A stretch of DNA of 64,000 nucleotides from DATBLE01 sp963837265 (GTDB lineage Bacteria; Actinomycetota; Thermoleophilia; Gaiellales; Gaiellaceae). Each line of letters starts with the position of its first letter. The stretch's first letter is position 1. The stretch lies in the NCBI GenBank assembly GCA_963837265.1, contig CAWIMQ010000001.1:62001-126000 (forward strand). The letters are read 5' to 3'. This document shows positions 39,144 to 46,969 of this stretch, one piece after another. The notes beneath the pieces are model-generated. The model made no database searches, had not been told where the DNA came from, and saw only the letters and a program-made list of their open reading frames with translations. The translations under genes were made by a program, and so were the position numbers.

Positions 39144-40004
39144 TCACAGCCCGAGCCGTTCCAGAATCCTCTCGTCGCGGCGCCACCGCGGGCGGACGCG
39201 GACGTGCAGCTCGAGGAAGATGGTGCGGCCGAGCAGGTGCTCGATCTCCGGCCGCGCCTGGCTGCCGATCCGGCGCACCATCGACCCTCCCTTGCCGACG
39301 AGGATCTGCTTCTGCGACTCCGTCTCGACGAGGATCGAGGCTCGCACCACCTTTTCCTCGATCTCCTCGACCTCGACCGAGACGGCATGCGGCACCTCCT
39401 CGCGGGTAAGTGCCAGCGCCTGCTCGCGGACGAGCTCGGCGACCTGCATCTCGGGCGGCAGGTCCGTGCGCTGATCGCTCGGGAAGTAGAGCGGCCCCTC
39501 GGGCAGGAGCGCAGCCAGCTCTTCCCGAAGCCCGGCGATCCCGTCCCCCGTCTTCGCGCTCACCGGGTGGAGCGCGTGGAACTCGCCGAGCGCGGCAGCG
39601 GTCTGCATCTGGGAGGCGACATGGCCGGGCTTCAGGCGGTCGATCTTGTTCACGGCGATCACCACCGGCACACCGAGGCCGAACACGCGCCCGGCGATGA
39701 AGCGGTCGCCGGCGCCGATTCGTTCTCGCGCGTCGACGACGAAGAGGACTCCGTCGACGTCCTCGAACGACGAGTCCACCGTCCGCTGCATGCGCTCGGT
39801 GAGGGGGTCACGCGGCCGCTGGAACCCGGGAAGGTCGGCGAGCACCAGCTGGTGGCCGTCCCCGTTCACGATCCCGAAGATCCGCCGTCGCGTCGTCTGC
39901 GGCTTGTCGGAGACGATCGCCACCTTCCCGCCGCAGAGCGCGTTCACGAGCGTGGACTTGCCGACGTTCGGCCTGCCGGCGACGGCGACGAAACCCGATC
40001 TCAC
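39144..40004 (-). CDS. era: GTPase Era
   Basis: 286 residues: G1 GRPNVGKSTLVNAL near 9, G2 region TTRRRIFG, G3 DLPGF near 57, G4 NKID near 117, G5 VSAKTG near 147, then a KH domain with VGKGGSMVRRIG near 240. Era binds 16S rRNA and helps 30S assembly. The GTG start lies 12 bp after the cdd stop, within the conserved phoH-ybeY-dgkA-cdd-era order. Confidence 0.95.
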   Translation of the reverse strand: MRSGFVAVAGRPNVGKSTLVNALCGGKVAIVSDKPQTTRRRIFGIVNGDGHQLVLADLPGFQRPRDPLTERMQRTVDSSFEDVDGVLFVVDARERIGAGDRFIAGRVFGLGVPVVIAVNKIDRLKPGHVASQMQTAAALGEFHALHPVSAKTGDGIAGLREELAALLPEGPLYFPSDQRTDLPPEMQVAELVREQALALTREEVPHAVSVEVEEIEEKVVRASILVETESQKQILVGKGGSMVRRIGSQARPEIEHLLGRTIFLELHVRVRPRWRRDERILERLGL

Positions 40005-40016
40005 GAGCTCACGAAC

Positions 40017-40391
40017 TCACAGGAGGAACGAGTCCGGCAGCAGCTCCGCTGGCGTGCGCTCGACGAGCTCGCCCTCGCTGTTCGCGTACACGATACGGTC
40101 GACCCGGAACTCGACGTGCCACTGGCGGCAGCCGCCGCACGGCGAGGCGTTGATCACGAGCAGGTCGAAGTCGCCCGGCCGGTAGCCGGCCGTGACCGCG
40201 GCGACGTACGCGCTCTTCTCGCCGCACACGCCGAGCGGGTAGGCGGCGTTCTCCACGTTCACACCGTCGAACAGCGTCCCGTCCCGGGCGCGCAGCACGG
40301 CGCCGACGTGGAAATGGGAGTACGGCGCATACGCCCGCTTCGCCAGCTCGAGCGTCCGCTCGTACAGCTTCCTGTCGGTGTCGTCGATCAA
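40017..40391 (-). CDS. cdd: Cytidine deaminase
   Basis: 124 residues. Zinc site: Cys and Glu in NVENAAYPLGVCGEKSAYVAAV (C-x-E, catalytic Glu) and PCGGCRQ near 85. AYAPYSHFHVGAVLRARDG near 18 is the substrate-binding start. Deaminates cytidine/deoxycytidine for pyrimidine salvage. The TTG start overlaps the stop of the dgkA gene by 3 bp. Confidence 0.92.
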   Translation of the reverse strand: MIDDTDRKLYERTLELAKRAYAPYSHFHVGAVLRARDGTLFDGVNVENAAYPLGVCGEKSAYVAAVTAGYRPGDFDLLVINASPCGGCRQWHVEFRVDRIVYANSEGELVERTPAELLPDSFLL

Positions 40392-41188
40392 AAGAAGAGC
40401 TGGAAGACGGCAAGGGTGATGCTCGCGCCCAGCAAGCCTCCATAGACGACCTCGAGGGCGGAGTGGATCCCGGTCTCGATCCGGCTGTGCGCGACGAGGA
40501 GCGCCACGCCGAACATGATCGACGAAACGAGAAAGCGGTGCTCCGACGGGCCGAGCACCTCGGTGACCGTCATCCAGGCGGCGAACGCGACGGCGGCGTG
40601 GCCGGAGGGAAGCCCGCCCCGGAGCGGCGTGCCGCGCCCGGTCAGCGCCTTGGTCAGGATGACCAGGAAGACGACCAGGATCAGCGCGATGATGGTCAGC
40701 TTCGCGGGCGCGTCGCGCAGGCGGTCGAGAAGGTCCGTGGTCGAGTTGCTGACGTGCCCGGAGAAGACGAGGTACCCGACGGCGACCGCGTTCACCGAGG
40801 CGATGAGGACGGCGCCGGCGGCGATGTCCTTGGCCAGCTTCGCCAGCGGGTCGAACGAGCTCGTGGCGACGTCGATCGCCGCCTCGATCGCCGAGTTGAT
40901 CATCTCTGTGACGAGGACGAACGCGATCGACAGCAGGAGCGCGACCAGCTCGAGGCGGTCGACGCCGATCCAGAGCGCCGCGACCAGGACGGCGATCGCG
41001 GCGACGAAGTGGATTCGCAGGTTCCGGTGGGTGCGCAGGACGTGGACGATCCCCTCGACCGCGTAGTTGAAGCTCTCGACGATCGAGATCCGCCGGCGCC
41101 CGTGTCCCGTGCCGGGAAGGCCACGGCCATTTCCAATCCTGACGGGCCGGAAATGGTTAGGAAGCCCGCGCATCCCTCTGAGCTTCAT
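40388..41188 (-). CDS. Diacylglycerol/undecaprenol kinase fused to PAP2-like phosphatase
   Basis: 266 residues from ATG 41188 with an AGGAGGA site. The N-terminal part is a prokaryotic DgkA: FNYAVEGIVHVLRTHRNLRIHF, LVTEMINSAIEAAIDVATSSFDPLAKLAKDIAAGAVLIASV with three membrane segments. The C-terminal part has further membrane segments with LPSGHAAVAFAAWM and HSRIETGIHSALEVVYGGLLGA, a PAP2/acid-phosphatase pattern. The pair suggests recycling of undecaprenol or phosphatidate in the membrane. The first about 40 residues (MKLRGMRGLPNHFRPVRI...) include a family 1 palindrome, so the real start may be a little later. Confidence 0.82.
   Translation of the reverse strand: MKLRGMRGLPNHFRPVRIGNGRGLPGTGHGRRRISIVESFNYAVEGIVHVLRTHRNLRIHFVAAIAVLVAALWIGVDRLELVALLLSIAFVLVTEMINSAIEAAIDVATSSFDPLAKLAKDIAAGAVLIASVNAVAVGYLVFSGHVSNSTTDLLDRLRDAPAKLTIIALILVVFLVILTKALTGRGTPLRGGLPSGHAAVAFAAWMTVTEVLGPSEHRFLVSSIMFGVALLVAHSRIETGIHSALEVVYGGLLGASITLAVFQLFF
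41127..41156. repeat. Family 1 palindrome at the start of dgkA
   Basis: CCATTTCC and GGAAATGG arms around a 14-nt loop, followed by TTAGG (the AAATGGTTAG end). Confidence 0.65.
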
Positions 41189-41195
41189 GCTCCTC

Positions 41196-41585
41196 CTAGC
41201 CATCTTGCGCAGCAAGATGGCTGGCTTCCCGGGCCTCCATCTCGGCCCCGTGCTCGTACCCGAGCAGGTGGAGCAAGCCGTGGGCGAGCGGGCGACGCCA
41301 CGCGGCGCCGACCACCTGCGGGCAGAGAACGACGTCGCCGAGCTGGCGCGGCGGCCCGACCGGAACTTCGTCGCGGCCGTCGATCGGGAACGAGAGCACG
41401 TCCGTCGCCTCGTCGATCCCGAGGTGCTCACGTTTCAGCGCCCTGCTCTCCTCCGCGCCGACGAACGCGATCCCGAGCTCGCCGTCGTCGATCCCCTCGG
41501 CGGAGAGCAGGTCGCGCGCGAGCCGCACGGCCGCCCGGTCCTCGACCGCGACGCCGCTCCGGTTGGAGACCTCGACCTCGATCAC
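41196..41585 (-). CDS. ybeY: Endoribonuclease YbeY
   Basis: 129 residues with the zinc motif H-x3-H-x5-H in HGLLHLLGYEH near 105 and the core TDVLSFPID near 60. It processes 16S rRNA 3' ends and takes part in ribosome quality control. The GTG start overlaps the phoH stop by 1 nt. The last codons and the TAG border an 11-3-11 hairpin. Confidence 0.92.
   Translation of the reverse strand: MIEVEVSNRSGVAVEDRAAVRLARDLLSAEGIDDGELGIAFVGAEESRALKREHLGIDEATDVLSFPIDGRDEVPVGPPRQLGDVVLCPQVVGAAWRRPLAHGLLHLLGYEHGAEMEAREASHLAAQDG
41198..41222. repeat. 11-3-11 perfect hairpin at the ybeY stop
   Basis: AGCCATCTTGC, loop GCA, GCAAGATGGCT. It encodes the last residues of YbeY (SHLAAQDG) and touches the TAG. 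Confidence 0.75.
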
Positions 41586-43621
41586 TACCGCGTCCGCTGG
41601 GTGCCGGTGGCCTCGGCGTGAGTCCGGTACGCCTCGACGATCCGCTGCACGAGCTTGTGACGGACGACGTCCGCGTTCGAGAACTCGATGAAGGCGATGC
41701 CGTCGATCGACCCGAGCACCTCCCTGACGGAGATGAGCCCCGACGCCTGCTGCGGCGGCAGGTCGATCTGGGTGATGTCGCCGGTGACCACCACCTTCGA
41801 GCCGAAGCCGAGCCGGGTGAGGAACATCTGCATCTGCTCGGGGCTCGTGTTCTGCGCCTCGTCGAGGATGATGAAGCTGTCGTTCAGGGTGTTGTGCGTG
41901 ACGAGGAAGTCATCGGTGACGTAGAGCGAGTCGGCAGCCGCGACCTGGATGCAGACGGTCTCGGCCTCACCTGCCGCCTCGATCGAGTCGATGAATCTCA
42001 TCGGGCGACCTCCGGCGTGACGAAGGTACGCGTCGAGCTTGCGCGGAAGGCGAAAGGGCCCGATCCCGGTCGGCAGCCGTAGGTCCATTACGAATGTGTC
42101 GCGGCGGTGCTCCACCGGCCGGTTGCGGGCTCGGCCCGGAGGACGCCCGTTCGCTCGGAGGCGTCGCCAGTAGGCGACCCCGCCGAGCGAGCGAACGAGA
42201 TATGCAACGTCGCCGCGCAGCATCTCGGAGCACGTCGAGTACTGGATCCGGCAGGTCCGGCCCCGCCGGAGGACGGTCCCGCCGCCGCTGTCCAGGAGCC
42301 CTTGGAGCAACGCGATCCGAACTCGAGCGGAGTTGTGCAGATAGGCCTCGGGAATGAACTTCGAGTGCGAGTACGTGCCCGCCAGTCCGAGCTCACGCAG
42401 CGCAGCCGTCACAGGATTCGCGACGATCACGCCGCCACGGTGACCATGCGTGTGGCGGAGCACGTAGTCGTATGCGCCCTTGGGCTGAAGCTCGATGCCG
42501 TCGAGCGAGCTCTCGAGCGCGGCTGCCAACTCCGGATCGGAGGTCGTGAAGGTCGGCGTGGTCTTCGTTGTGAGGCAACCGTCTCCCAGCAGGAGCCCCA
42601 GGGCGTAAGGGTCGATCGAGACGTCGCGCGGCTCGAACTCGGCCGGTGCAGATAGCAGCGGCAACTCGTAGCGGTGCTGGTGAGCTCTCCGGAGGCGGCC
42701 GACCATGTCCCGCGTCTGCAGCACGCGTCCCGGCTTGCCTCGGCTGCGGTCTTCGGGCGTCACCACGTGCCAGAGGTGCTCGCCGCAACAAAGCGTCGAG
42801 GCGCCGTCCTGCGTGCGGACCCGGAAGACCTGCTTCCGCCCCTGCGGATAGACGCCGAGGACGGGCGTGGGGCACCCGTCGGTGCCGGTCACGAGGTCGC
42901 CGACGCGCAGGCTCCCGATCGGCCGGAAGCCGTCCGGGGTCAACACGCCGCTCGACAGCGGCTGGGCTCGGCCGCGCATGAACGCGAGCGGGGCGACCTC
43001 GATCGCGCCTCTCTCCATGTAGGTCGTCAGCCGGTCGGCGTCTAGCATGTCGTAGAGGGCGTCGTACAGCGGGCGCAGGTACGGGTCGACCTTCGCGAGC
43101 AGGTCGCCTGGAAGGAAGCCGAGTCGCTCCCCGGCCTCGACGGCGGGACGCGTGAGGATGATCCGCCCCACTTCGCGCTCGGTCAGCGCTGCGACCGCGA
43201 GAGCCATCGCGAGGTACGTCTTGCCGGTGCCCGCAGGACCGATCGCGAACGCGATCGTGTGGTTACGGATCGCGTCCACGTAGCGCTTCTGGTTCACCGT
43301 CTTCGGCGCGATCTTCTTGCCGCGGTGCCGCCAGACGACGTCCTCGAAGACGTCGCGGATGTCCTCGGCCTGGTCGAGCGCGCCGAGAACGGCGTCGACC
43401 GTGCTCGGGCCGATCTCGTGGCCGCCCTCGACCAGCTCGACGAGCTCGTCGACGACCGCGCGGGCCTCGGCGACGCGGGTATTCTCGCCCTCGAGCGTGA
43501 GCTGGTTCCCGCGCAGGCGGATCGTGCAGTGCAGCCGCTCGCGAAGCGCGCCGAGCACGCCGTCGCCGACGCCCGCCAGCTCGGCGGCGACGTCGTTCGA
43601 GATCGAGAGAACTTCCTGCAA
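41585..43621 (-). CDS. phoH: PhoH-like ATPase interrupted by an intein
   Basis: 678 residues including the intein; the host protein would be about 319. Host motifs: N-terminal KH-like part, NQKRYVDAIRNHTIAFAIGPAGTGKTYLAMALAV (Walker A), RIILTRPAVEAGERLGFLPGDL, then LAFMRGR, intein, TLNDSFIILDEAQNTSPEQM (Walker B), VVTGDITQIDLP and FSNADVVRHKLVQRIVEAY. PhoH/YbeZ works with YbeY in rRNA maturation, as the overlap supports. The frame is open upstream for 700 bp, but family length and the divergent VOC gene point to TTG 43621; the start is uncertain. Confidence 0.88.
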   Translation of the reverse strand: MQEVLSISNDVAAELAGVGDGVLGALRERLHCTIRLRGNQLTLEGENTRVAEARAVVDELVELVEGGHEIGPSTVDAVLGALDQAEDIRDVFEDVVWRHRGKKIAPKTVNQKRYVDAIRNHTIAFAIGPAGTGKTYLAMALAVAALTEREVGRIILTRPAVEAGERLGFLPGDLLAKVDPYLRPLYDALYDMLDADRLTTYMERGAIEVAPLAFMRGRAQPLSSGVLTPDGFRPIGSLRVGDLVTGTDGCPTPVLGVYPQGRKQVFRVRTQDGASTLCCGEHLWHVVTPEDRSRGKPGRVLQTRDMVGRLRRAHQHRYELPLLSAPAEFEPRDVSIDPYALGLLLGDGCLTTKTTPTFTTSDPELAAALESSLDGIELQPKGAYDYVLRHTHGHRGGVIVANPVTAALRELGLAGTYSHSKFIPEAYLHNSARVRIALLQGLLDSGGGTVLRRGRTCRIQYSTCSEMLRGDVAYLVRSLGGVAYWRRLRANGRPPGRARNRPVEHRRDTFVMDLRLPTGIGPFRLPRKLDAYLRHAGGRPMRFIDSIEAAGEAETVCIQVAAADSLYVTDDFLVTHNTLNDSFIILDEAQNTSPEQMQMFLTRLGFGSKVVVTGDITQIDLPPQQASGLISVREVLGSIDGIAFIEFSNADVVRHKLVQRIVEAYRTHAEATGTQRTR
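41891..42967 (-). other. Intein in PhoH with LAGLIDADG endonuclease domain (class 3 features)
   Basis: 359 residues inserted between Arg and Thr of the host sequence FMRGR|TLND. First residue Ala (AQPLSSGVLTPDGF); block A ...IGSLRVGDLVTG; block B STLCCGEHLWHVV; block F ETVCIQVAAADSLYVTDDF; block G LVTHN, followed by Thr as +1. Ala at position 1, with Trp in block B, Cys in block F and Thr in block G, is the WCT pattern of class 3 inteins, in which the block F Cys starts splicing. DOD endonuclease motifs: LGLLLGDGCL and LLQGLLDSGGG. Confidence 0.85.
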
Positions 43622-43744
43622 CGCGCACAGTGTAGAAACAGGGCGGAACGACGTTCTCCCGGTTCGGCCCGGAGCGCTCCGGCGATGAGATTCCGCCCCA
43701 CGCGCAGTCGTAGCTCGCGACCCGACGAACAGGAGGAGGCACAC

Positions 43745-44131
43745 ATGCACCAGACCACCCGCATCACCCAGGTCGGACGCGTGCTGGTCCCGGTCTCGGA
43801 CCAGGACCGGGCGCTCGACTTCTACACGGGCACGCTCGGCTTCGAGAAGCGAGCGGACATCCCGTACGGCCGCGGCGACCGCTGGCTCGAGGTCGCGCCG
43901 CCCGGGGGCGAGACCGCGATCGCGCTCGTCCTGCCGCGGACGGGCGACTCCGCCGGCGTCGAGACCCGCATCGCCCTGACCACCCACGACGCCGACACGG
44001 CCCACGCCGAGCTGCAAGCTGCGGGCGTGGACGTCGACCCCGAGGTCATGCGCATGGGCGACCCCGTGCCGCCGATGTTCTGGTTCCGCGACCCGGACGG
44101 CAACACGCTGATGATCGTCGAGACCGACTGA
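43745..44131 (+). CDS. VOC-superfamily (glyoxalase/bleomycin resistance) protein
   Basis: 128 residues, ATG 43745 with AGGAGG 7 nt before. Paired beta-alpha-beta-beta-beta modules: VGRVLVPVSDQDRALDFYTGTLGFEKRAD near 10 and the closing FWFRDPDGNTLMIVETD with the usual metal-ligand Glu. Substrate unknown. It is divergent from phoH and ends before two hairpins. Confidence 0.88.
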   Translation: MHQTTRITQVGRVLVPVSDQDRALDFYTGTLGFEKRADIPYGRGDRWLEVAPPGGETAIALVLPRTGDSAGVETRIALTTHDADTAHAELQAAGVDVDPEVMRMGDPVPPMFWFRDPDGNTLMIVETD

Positions 44132-44146
44132 CGGCCGGGCCTGCCA

Positions 44147-44175
44147 CTGCCGCGATCGTCGATCGTTCGCGGCAG
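44147..44175. terminator. Hairpin after the VOC gene
   Basis: CTGCCGCGA and TCGCGGCAG pair around an internally self-complementary TCGTCGATCG region, 16 bp after the VOC stop. Confidence 0.45.
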
Positions 44176-44255
44176 GGCCTGCCCGACCCCTCCCGGCTGC
44201 GATCTCGACCGTCCCGCGGGGGAAGGGGCGCTTGCCGCATCCGGCATGCCTTCGG

Positions 44256-44289
44256 CACGAAGGCGTGACCCGCGCGTCACGCCTTCGTG
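44256..44289. terminator. 14-bp-arm hairpin between convergent genes
   Basis: CACGAAGGCGTGAC, loop CCGCGC, GTCACGCCTTCGTG: perfect arms. It lies between the VOC gene (plus) and the cupin gene (minus) and probably terminates both. Confidence 0.6.
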
Positions 44290-44367
44290 GGTACGATCGC
44301 CGGGGACGCCTGAAGCGGGGCCCGATCGGACGCGGCCGGAAACGTCCCGGAGGCGGCACCCGGGACG

Positions 44368-44730
44368 TCAGATCGGGCGCGGCTCGGTGGTCAGCTCGCC
44401 GGCCGGTGCGTCGCCCGTGTTCACGGTGCCGACCGGCTCGACCAGCAGCAGGTGCGCCTCTTCCCGCGCGCGCGGGCAGTGCTCCGCCCCGGCCGGGACG
44501 ACGAACAGCTCGCCCGGCCCGAGCACGACCGTCCGGTCGCGCAGCTGGATCTCGAGCTCACCTTCGAGCACGAGGAAGAAGTCGTCTGTCTCGGGATGGC
44601 TGTGCCAGACGAACTCGCCCTTCACCTTGACGAGCAGCACCTTGTAGTCGTTCAGGGTGGCGACCTGCCGCGGCGCCCAGTGATCGGCGACGAGCGCCAG
44701 CTTCTCGGCGAGGTTCACCTTCTCGTTCAC
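44368..44730 (-). CDS. Small cupin protein
   Basis: 120 residues, single cupin barrel: WHSHPETDDFFLVLEGELEIQL (cupin motif 1 with His-x-His and Glu) and LGPGELFVVPAGAEHCPRA (motif 2 with His). The metal-binding triad is present. Similar stand-alone cupins bind metal and small ligands of unknown identity. Confidence 0.88.
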   Translation of the reverse strand: MNEKVNLAEKLALVADHWAPRQVATLNDYKVLLVKVKGEFVWHSHPETDDFFLVLEGELEIQLRDRTVVLGPGELFVVPAGAEHCPRAREEAHLLLVEPVGTVNTGDAPAGELTTEPRPI

Positions 44731-44845
44731 AAGAGGATTCTTGCTCAGCCCGTCCGCTGCCGCGCCCGACCCGTGCGGGTGCGGACGGTAGCCGCCCGCC
44801 GCCGGCAGGCGGCGCGAGCAAAGCGAGCGAGCAGAAGGAGGGGCC

Positions 44846-44871
44846 CGCGGGGGACCCTCGGTTCCCCCACG
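44846..44871. repeat. Family 2 palindrome after yqeY
   Basis: CGCGGGGGACC, loop CTC, GGTTCCCCCACG with one bulge. The left flank GAAGGAGGGG is shared with the copy at 23.4 kb. It lies 4 bp beyond the yqeY stop. Confidence 0.65.
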
Positions 44872-44874
44872 TTG

Positions 44875-45318
44875 TCAGGCGAGCTTCTCGCGGACGAGCT
44901 GGCTGACCGCCGAGCCGTCGGCGCGGCCGGCGATCTGGGGCATCACGTCGGCCATCACCCGGCCGAGCTCACGCATGCTCGTCGCCCCGACCTCGGCGAT
45001 CGCGTCGTCGACGATCCGCTCCAGCTCCTCCTCGGAGAGTGGCTCCGGCAGGAACTCCTCGAGCACGGCGAGCTCCGTCTCTTCCGCCGCCGCCCGCTCC
45101 TCGCGGCCTCCGGCGCGAAACGCCTCGACCGACTCCAGGCGCCGCTTGCGCTCGCGCTGGAGCACCTGCAGCTCCTCGTCCTCGTGCAGCGGCCGCTGCA
45201 GCTCCTTCTCCGCGGAGCGCAGGCTGGCCAGGATGAGACGCAGGGCGTCACGCCGCGCCGTGTCTCGGCCCTTCATCGCGGCGGTCAGGTCGGCCTCGAG
45301 CCGCTCGATCAGGCTCAT
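44875..45318 (-). CDS. YqeY/GatB-domain protein
   Basis: 147 residues from ATG 45318: MSLIERLEADLTAAMKGRDTARRDALRLILASLRSAEKEL, a charged helical stretch, then LPEPLSEEELERIVDDAIAEVGATSMRELGRVMADVMPQIAGRADGSAVSQLVREKL. This is the all-helical YqeY fold related to the GatB C-terminal domain, thought to interact with tRNA. The upstream extension of the frame is low complexity. Follows HIT and mtaB in the same direction. Confidence 0.9.
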   Translation of the reverse strand: MSLIERLEADLTAAMKGRDTARRDALRLILASLRSAEKELQRPLHEDEELQVLQRERKRRLESVEAFRAGGREERAAAEETELAVLEEFLPEPLSEEELERIVDDAIAEVGATSMRELGRVMADVMPQIAGRADGSAVSQLVREKLA

Positions 45319-45376
45319 GCCGTTTCCGTCCCGTCGGGCCGGAAGTGATTCGACTCGTCCGCGCGGCAAGATCGCG

Positions 45377-45718
45377 TCATCGAGGCATCCCTTGCATGGC
45401 CCCGCCGAGGATGTGGAGGTGCAGGTGGAAGACCGTCTGACCCGCCCCGGCGCCGCAGAAGTTCATCAGGCGATACTCGTCCAGCCCGGCGACCTGCGCC
45501 GTCTCGGCGGCGAAGTCGAGGAGCCGTTTGGCCTCCGGCTCGGACAGGTCGCCGATGTCGCGGAAGGTCTCGACGTGCCGCTCGGGGATGACGAGCAGGT
45601 GAACCTGGGCCTTCGGGTCGATGTCCTCGATCGCGAGCAGGCCGTCGGCGCGGTTGACGACCTTCGCCGGCAACTCGCCGCGGTGGATCTTGCAGAAGAT
45701 GCAGTCCGGTTCGCTCAT
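45377..45718 (-). CDS. HIT-family nucleotide hydrolase
   Basis: 113 residues from ATG 45718: DCIFCKIHRGELPAKVV, LAIEDIDPKAQVHLLVIPERHVETF, and the histidine triad HLHLHILGG near 100. The Cys pair in CIFC is typical of HinT-like zinc sites. It would hydrolyse nucleoside phosphoramidates. Just upstream lies a family 1 palindrome shared with the 3' end of mtaB. Confidence 0.9.
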   Translation of the reverse strand: MSEPDCIFCKIHRGELPAKVVNRADGLLAIEDIDPKAQVHLLVIPERHVETFRDIGDLSEPEAKRLLDFAAETAQVAGLDEYRLMNFCGAGAGQTVFHLHLHILGGAMQGMPR

Positions 45719-45747
45719 GACATTTCCGTTCCAGAGAGCCTTGCTAA

Positions 45748-45768
45748 CCATTTTGCGCAGCAAAATGG
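45748..45768. repeat. Family 1 palindrome at the mtaB 3' end
   Basis: CCATTTTGC, loop GCA, GCAAAATGG. On the minus strand it is followed by TTAGCAAGG, the same end as the copies at 8.4 and 41.1 kb. It begins 3 bp after the mtaB stop. Confidence 0.75.
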
Positions 45769-45770
45769 CC

Positions 45771-46958
45771 TCACGCGGCGCGGATCCCCTCCCCGGTGAC
45801 TGCCCCGCCGCGGGCGCGGACGAGCGCTCCGACCGGCGCGTCGACGAACCAGGGCGAGTAGTCGTCGCCGTAGCCCCGGCCCGGCCGGTCGACGAGGACG
45901 ACGTCCTCGGCCCCGATCTTCCCGCGCCAGCGTCGCAGGCAGGCTTCGTGCGAGACGGCCCGTAGCCGTGCGCTGCGCTCACGCTTCGCCCGCTTCGGCA
46001 CCGGGTCCGTGCCGGCGGTCGCCGTGCCCGGCCGCGGCGAGTACGGGAAGACGTGAACCTTCGTCGCACCCGACTGCTCGACCACCCGGAGCGTCTGCTC
46101 GAATGCGCGCTCGTCCTCGCCCGGAAAGCCGACGATCGCGTCGGTGGTCAGGTTGAAGTCGGCGACGGGCGCGAGGCGGCGCAGGTAGGTGGCGGCGTCG
46201 TAGCGGCGGGCCATCGCCCGAAGGATGCCGTCGTCGCCGGACTGGAGCGGGACGTGCAGGTGGCGGCAGACGGTCGGCGTCTCGCGAAGGGCGGCGACGA
46301 GCGGCTCGGACAGGTGGTTGACCTCGATCGACGAGAGCCTCAGCCGGGCGAGGCCGGGGGTCGCCCCCGCCTCGCGGATCAGCCGCGGCAGGTCGTAACC
46401 GGCCTCCCGGTCGCGGTAGCAGCCGAGGTTGATCCCCGTGAGGACGACCTCGCGGTGCCCCTGCTCCACGCGGCGCCGAACCTCGGCCAGGACGCCGGCG
46501 GCCCGGCGGCTTCGCGACCCTCCGCGGACCAGGGGGACGACACAGAAGGTACAGGAGAAGCTGCAGCCGTCCTGCACCCTGACGAAGGCGCGGACGCGAT
46601 CCAGGCGCGCGTCCGCCTGCACGCAGCCGATCGCGCCGAGGTCGTCGGCGACCAGCCGGGGAGTGTCCTCGCTTCGCCGGCCCACCACGACCACGTTCTC
46701 GGGCAGCCCGGCGAAGGCGTCCGCCGAGAGGTTGGCGCCGCACCCTGTCACGTACACGCGGCGATGGGTACGAGCGGCGCGTGAGGCAGCGTGCCGCGAC
46801 TTCCGCAGCGCCTCGTGCGTGACGCAGCAGGTGTTCAGCACGGCGACGTCGCCGCCTCGACGCTCCTCGTGCCCGTCCGCGAGCAGCTGCTCACGGATCG
46901 CCTGCCCGTCGGCGTGCGACACCTTGCAGCCCAGGAACTCGACCGAGAAGGTGGCCAT
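45771..46958 (-). CDS. mtaB: tRNA t6A37 methylthiotransferase MtaB (radical SAM)
   Basis: 395 residues. N-terminal UPF0004 cluster domain with Cys in FLGCKVSHADG, LNTCCVT and VTGCGA; radical SAM motif C-x3-C-x2-C in QDGCSFSCTFCVVPLVRG near 131; FPGEDERAF and HVFPYSPRPGT near 275; then a TRAM-like C-terminus. The LGCKVSHADG start and VPLVRG are typical of MtaB rather than MiaB or RimO. It makes ms2t6A in tRNAs for ANN codons. Confidence 0.88.
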   Translation of the reverse strand: MATFSVEFLGCKVSHADGQAIREQLLADGHEERRGGDVAVLNTCCVTHEALRKSRHAASRAARTHRRVYVTGCGANLSADAFAGLPENVVVVGRRSEDTPRLVADDLGAIGCVQADARLDRVRAFVRVQDGCSFSCTFCVVPLVRGGSRSRRAAGVLAEVRRRVEQGHREVVLTGINLGCYRDREAGYDLPRLIREAGATPGLARLRLSSIEVNHLSEPLVAALRETPTVCRHLHVPLQSGDDGILRAMARRYDAATYLRRLAPVADFNLTTDAIVGFPGEDERAFEQTLRVVEQSGATKVHVFPYSPRPGTATAGTDPVPKRAKRERSARLRAVSHEACLRRWRGKIGAEDVVLVDRPGRGYGDDYSPWFVDAPVGALVRARGGAVTGEGIRAA

Positions 46959-46969
46959 GGCGCGGGACC

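Noticed and set aside
43622..44359. Upstream extension of PhoH by over 200 codons
   Set aside because: Overlaps the divergent VOC gene and its ribosome site; the extension lacks PhoH similarity.
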